8,298 nt of DNA. It comes from Planctomycetaceae bacterium. Lineage in GTDB: Bacteria > Planctomycetota > Planctomycetia > Pirellulales > Thermoguttaceae. The translations under genes and the position numbers were made by a program. The stretch spans positions 1-8,298 of the forward strand of contig JAITAZ010000330.1 of the NCBI GenBank assembly GCA_031283825.1, in the 5' to 3' direction. A model generated the notes under the pieces. It had not been told where the DNA came from. It worked only from the letters and a program-made list of their open reading frames with translations, and ran no database searches. Below, in pieces: positions 5,292-8,298 of this stretch; within the stretch, counting starts at the first letter, position 1, and each line of letters begins with the position of its first letter.

Positions 5292-8072
5292 TTACTCTAA
5301 CAAAGCGTCGTTTGTTGGAATCCATTTGGCTAATGTTTTGTACAATTTTTCTGGGTCTATTGGTTTTGTTAAATGATCATTCATTCCCGCTTCGATGCTC
5401 AATTCGCGGTCGCCGGACATCGCGTGAGCCGTCAACGCAATAATCGGTAACTTACTAAATCTATCTTCTTGTCTAATCAATTTTACTGCTGCAATTCCGT
5501 CCATCTCCGGCATTTGAATATCCATAAACACGATTTCATAATTTGTACGCTCAACCATCTCAACCGCTTCCTTGCCATTCTCCGCGATGTCAACCCTGCA
5601 TCCTTTTGATCTTAGTAACTCGCTTAACACCATTTGATTAACGCGATTGTCCTCCGCAATCAATACTCTTGCGCCCGGTCGCATCGCCGCCGCCTCAAAC
5701 GTTTGAGCGTCAATCTGCAACTGCTGTTTCTTCAATTGAGACGGTTGCATCTGCGGATGCAATTGTATCTGCGGACTAGCCAAATTCGCCGCTTGCGCTT
5801 CCGGTAAAATCGTTGACGACGTCATCTCCGCCGGATCTGGTATATCAAATTGCGCCGTGAAAAAAAACGTACTGCCGCAGTTCGGCTTGCTTTCGCACCA
5901 TATCTCGCCGTTCATCATCCGAACAATGTTTTTGCAAATCACTAATCCTAATCCCGTCCCTCCAAACTTTCGCGTCGTTGAAGCGTCCGCTTGCGTGAAC
6001 GAATTAAACAACGTTCCAATCTGCGATTCCTTTAGACCAATTCCCGTGTCTCTCACAGAAAATAAAAACGTAATCGTTCCTTCGTTCCGACTCTTTTGCC
6101 ACACATTCAAAACCACTTCGCCAGATTTCGTAAACTTAATCGCATTCGTCAATAAATTTACTAAAACTTGTTGCAACCGCACCGCGTCGCCCTTTAGCCG
6201 ATCCTGCAAAGTCAACTCGTGTCTCAACTCCAAGTTTAACGACTTCCGCTTCGCCAACACTCCAACAATCGGCTCAAGACCGTCAACAACTCCCTTCAAC
6301 GAAAACAAACGACGCTCCATCGTCATCTTGCCCGCTTCGATTTTCGAGAAATCAAGAATATCATTGATTATTCGTAACAATAATGTTGCCGATTGCTCCG
6401 CGTTTTCAAGATACTCGCGTTGCTTTGGCGTCAAATCTGTCTGCAACGTAAGATACGTCATGCCCAAAATTGCATTCATCGGCGTCCTTATTTCGTGAGA
6501 CATATTAGCTAGAAATTCGCTTTTCGCTCTCGCTGCAACTTCCGCCGCACGCTTGGCTTTCGTCAACTCCGCAACAGAATGACTCAACTCTACCGCCGAT
6601 AACTTCGACGTAAATTCCGAATTCTGAAGCCTCGCAATTAAACACACGCAACCCGAAAAACCAAGCAACACAACAAAGAAAAAACAATAATGCCAAAATT
6701 TCGACTTCCGCAACATAACATGCCATAAATCGCTCGAAAAATTCGCGCAAACTATTCCGTCAAGTTGACCATTGGGTCTCATTATCGGCTCATACGCCGA
6801 AATACAATGTCCAGACGAATTGTAAATTGCGTTATCGTCAATCGCGCCGATTTTCTTACGAAAAACTTTTTGCATCGTTTCCGTACATTGGATTGTCTCA
6901 TCAAGTTCCGCCTGATATTTAGCGGCGTCAATATTGGCGTTACTATTAAAATTCGACAACGGATAAATCACATAATAAGCTCTGTCAATCGACTCAAAAC
7001 GCATCGTATAAATCGACGCTACATTTATTCCCCGCACCGCCGCACGCGATAACAAATCGTCAAGTTTTCGATAAACCGGATCGTCTTCCGGCGTTCCCAA
7101 CTCCGCGCGAACTCTAATTTGAATCATAACGTCTGTAGCTTCGATTGCGCAATAACATCTGCCGCCAGAATAAATTACCGACCAATTATCATTGCGAAAA
7201 ATTCCGCTCTTATCCGCATAACGCCACTCGACTCGATACGCCGTCGCGCCCTTGACCGGATCCCACTGACAAAATATCTGCTTATTACAATCGCCAATAT
7301 CGCGAGTCATTTGATCCATCGCAAGTTTACTCCAACTATTAAATTTGTTGACAGGAATCGCGTCGGATGATTTTGATTTATCGTAACGTAAAATAATAAT
7401 ATTCGACGGAGTCGAAAGTTTATCGACAGATTCAATCGACTCTTTTTGCGCAACGTTAATTCCCGCGCCAGAATTTGGCGAGTCGGAATTTTGCGAGTCG
7501 GCGTTTTTCAAGTTGGAATTTGACGATTCTGAATTTTTTGCGTTTGCAATTTTTGAGTCGTTATTTTGCGCAACGATAATTTTCTTGTCGTTGTTGCTAG
7601 AATTTATATTGTTTGTTTTATCTGTTTTATTGATTTTGTCGTCATTTGAGTTATCCGATAAATTAGAATCCGGCGTAGAAACCGAAGTTGACGTCGATAA
7701 TTTTTGTAACGTAAATTCAGGCGTGTGATCCAATTCTATCGGCGATTTTGGATCAGACCAATCGGAGAATTTTTTGACATCTCCGCGTTCAATTTTATAA
7801 TGACCCGATTCAGAAATAAGTAGAGAATACGATCTTACAACGTCGGAAAAATAATCAATTATCTGATTTCGATGTAATTGAACGATTGAAAAAATTCCGA
7901 ACATTCCTATACAAGTTAAAAACGTCAACACGCACCACGACAAAATCATAAATGAAAATGTCTGACGCATTCGTTTCAGATAAAAGCTCGTACATGTCAT
8001 TACCAAAATAGGCAACAACACTGTAAAAAATAAATCCGATAAACCGAAATAATTGAAATCTGCAACTTGCAT
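5292..8072 (-). CDS. Hybrid sensor histidine kinase with C-terminal receiver domain
   Basis: This 926-residue membrane protein has two N-terminal membrane segments (about 11-32 and 39-66). A large extracytoplasmic part (about 67-458) follows, then a third segment (about 459-481) and a helical linker with no clear HAMP. The outer part contains a Ser/Asn/Asp/Lys-rich linker (124-222), a fibronectin-III-like stretch (about 262-325, W270, AYRVEWR) and a Cache-like region (about 335-450, IYTMRF and AYEPIMRPNGQLDG). The kinase core is intact: H526 in SHEIRTP, N643 in NLLTNAIKF, DTGIG (675-679) and GGTGLGL (704-710). A Gln-rich linker (766-789) joins a complete receiver: E807/D808, phosphoacceptor D851, T881 and K903. 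There is no Hpt domain, and no partner regulator is nearby. The ATG has no Shine-Dalgarno site. The signal sensed is unknown. Confidence 0.93.
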   Translation of the reverse strand: MQVADFNYFGLSDLFFTVLLPILVMTCTSFYLKRMRQTFSFMILSWCVLTFLTCIGMFGIFSIVQLHRNQIIDYFSDVVRSYSLLISESGHYKIERGDVKKFSDWSDPKSPIELDHTPEFTLQKLSTSTSVSTPDSNLSDNSNDDKINKTDKTNNINSSNNDKKIIVAQNNDSKIANAKNSESSNSNLKNADSQNSDSPNSGAGINVAQKESIESVDKLSTPSNIIILRYDKSKSSDAIPVNKFNSWSKLAMDQMTRDIGDCNKQIFCQWDPVKGATAYRVEWRYADKSGIFRNDNWSVIYSGGRCYCAIEATDVMIQIRVRAELGTPEDDPVYRKLDDLLSRAAVRGINVASIYTMRFESIDRAYYVIYPLSNFNSNANIDAAKYQAELDETIQCTETMQKVFRKKIGAIDDNAIYNSSGHCISAYEPIMRPNGQLDGIVCANFSSDLWHVMLRKSKFWHYCFFFVVLLGFSGCVCLIARLQNSEFTSKLSAVELSHSVAELTKAKRAAEVAARAKSEFLANMSHEIRTPMNAILGMTYLTLQTDLTPKQREYLENAEQSATLLLRIINDILDFSKIEAGKMTMERRLFSLKGVVDGLEPIVGVLAKRKSLNLELRHELTLQDRLKGDAVRLQQVLVNLLTNAIKFTKSGEVVLNVWQKSRNEGTITFLFSVRDTGIGLKESQIGTLFNSFTQADASTTRKFGGTGLGLVICKNIVRMMNGEIWCESKPNCGSTFFFTAQFDIPDPAEMTSSTILPEAQAANLASPQIQLHPQMQPSQLKKQQLQIDAQTFEAAAMRPGARVLIAEDNRVNQMVLSELLRSKGCRVDIAENGKEAVEMVERTNYEIVFMDIQMPEMDGIAAVKLIRQEDRFSKLPIIALTAHAMSGDRELSIEAGMNDHLTKPIDPEKLYKTLAKWIPTNDALLE
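7407..7703 (-). other. Low-complexity Ser/Asn/Asp/Lys linker in the kinase sensor region
   Basis: Residues 124-222 of the kinase are almost entirely S, N, D, K, T and A with repeated NS/DS pairs. The motif I(I/N)VAQ appears at 165-169 and 205-209. At the DNA level the matching TTGCGCAACG(A/T)TAATT sequence is found at two places about 120 bp apart, which points to internal duplication. The segment is predicted to be disordered and outside the membrane, separating the N-terminal stalk from the folded sensor region. Confidence 0.75.
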
Positions 8073-8128
8073 TATTGATGAGTAATTTACGCTATATTTC
8101 CTAGTGTTTGGTTGGCGGCGTTTTTTTT

Positions 8129-8157
8129 ATATTATTTTTGTAAAGCTATCAATTCAA
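8129..8157 (-). promoter_or_regulatory. Possible sigma-70-like promoter of the kinase gene
   Basis: On the minus strand TTGAAT (8152-8157) is followed after 17 bp by TAATAT (8129-8134), giving 4 of 6 matches to each consensus hexamer. Transcription would start near 8122, leaving a leader of about 50 nt before the ATG at 8072. In such AT-rich DNA chance matches are common, so this is tentative. Confidence 0.3.
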
Positions 8158-8187
8158 AAAACTGTAATTTGTTTTTTTTGCTCAATA

Positions 8188-8298
8188 GGGAACATCTAAA
8201 AACCTCATGTAAAATTTATTTTTATTAGGATCGCGGTCGTCTCGACCGCATATTTAGGCGTTTGTCATGCAGGCGGGACGCCCGCGTTCCTAATAAAA
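8188..8298 (-). repeat. Right copy of 111-bp perfect terminal inverted repeat
   Basis: This is the exact inverted copy of bases 5-115, with no mismatch over 111 bases, and it ends at the last base of the window. It lies upstream of the histidine kinase gene, whose start is 115 bp away. A transcript crossing it could fold into the same double-hairpin shape on either strand because the element is nearly palindromic. Two perfect copies this long in opposite orientation could recombine and invert the 8 kb between them. They could also simply mark where an assembler could not continue. Confidence 0.97.

Noticed and set aside
5857..6498. Plus-strand frame of 213 codons
   Set aside because: It lies wholly opposite the conserved kinase core (HATPase and H-box region), which is clearly the coding strand. 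The translation shows no recognisable domain.
5..8298. The whole window as an autonomous transposon with 111-bp terminal repeats
   Set aside because: No transposase, integrase or relaxase is encoded. The genes look chromosomal, and target-site duplications cannot be seen because the window ends at the repeats.

Overview
The window looks like chromosomal DNA from an uncultured, AT-rich bacterium, most likely a member of the Planctomycetota (Pirellulales-like). Three proteins support this. One is an exported cysteine repeat protein (…PCEKVAAK…) with an LLDRLFG-type segment. One is a lipoprotein with conserved blocks (FEPW…, TLQTIRRRA, GWIxxGRDxAxEQ) that I remember from planctomycete genomes. 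One is a HAD phosphatase ending in an IIPNY block that I also associate with this group. The assignment rests on memory of protein families, not on a search.

Layout from left to right: a 111-bp repeat (5-115); small GC-rich hairpins; a two-domain GNAT-type acyltransferase (minus, 243-1379); a 520-bp AT-rich gap holding a bidirectional terminator-like hairpin; the secreted cysteine-rich repeat protein (minus, 1900-2508); an 848-bp divergent intergenic region with a triple GTAACCGT motif and a 107-nt nested stem; the lipoprotein (plus, 3357-4061); a 293-bp nested inverted-repeat element between convergent genes; a HAD-family phosphatase (minus, 4366-5184); a 926-residue hybrid sensor histidine kinase with a C-terminal receiver (minus, 5292-8072); and an exact inverted copy of the 111-bp repeat (8188-8298).

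The genes do not form an obvious pathway. The kinase and the HAD phosphatase lie in the same direction 107 bp apart and might be co-transcribed. The others look like independent units in a chromosome of modest coding density (five genes cover about 73% of the window). No transposase, integrase, tRNA, rRNA or CRISPR array was seen.

The most unusual content is non-coding. It comprises the perfect 111-bp inverted repeats that bound the whole window and fold into a three-way-junction shape, the nested inverted-repeat element between the lipoprotein and the phosphatase, a GTAACCGT-centred motif that recurs in several intergenic places, and a 52-bp dispersed repeat. Because the window begins 4 bp outside one repeat and ends exactly at the edge of the other, it may be an assembly contig that stopped at a multicopy repeat rather than a discrete mobile unit.
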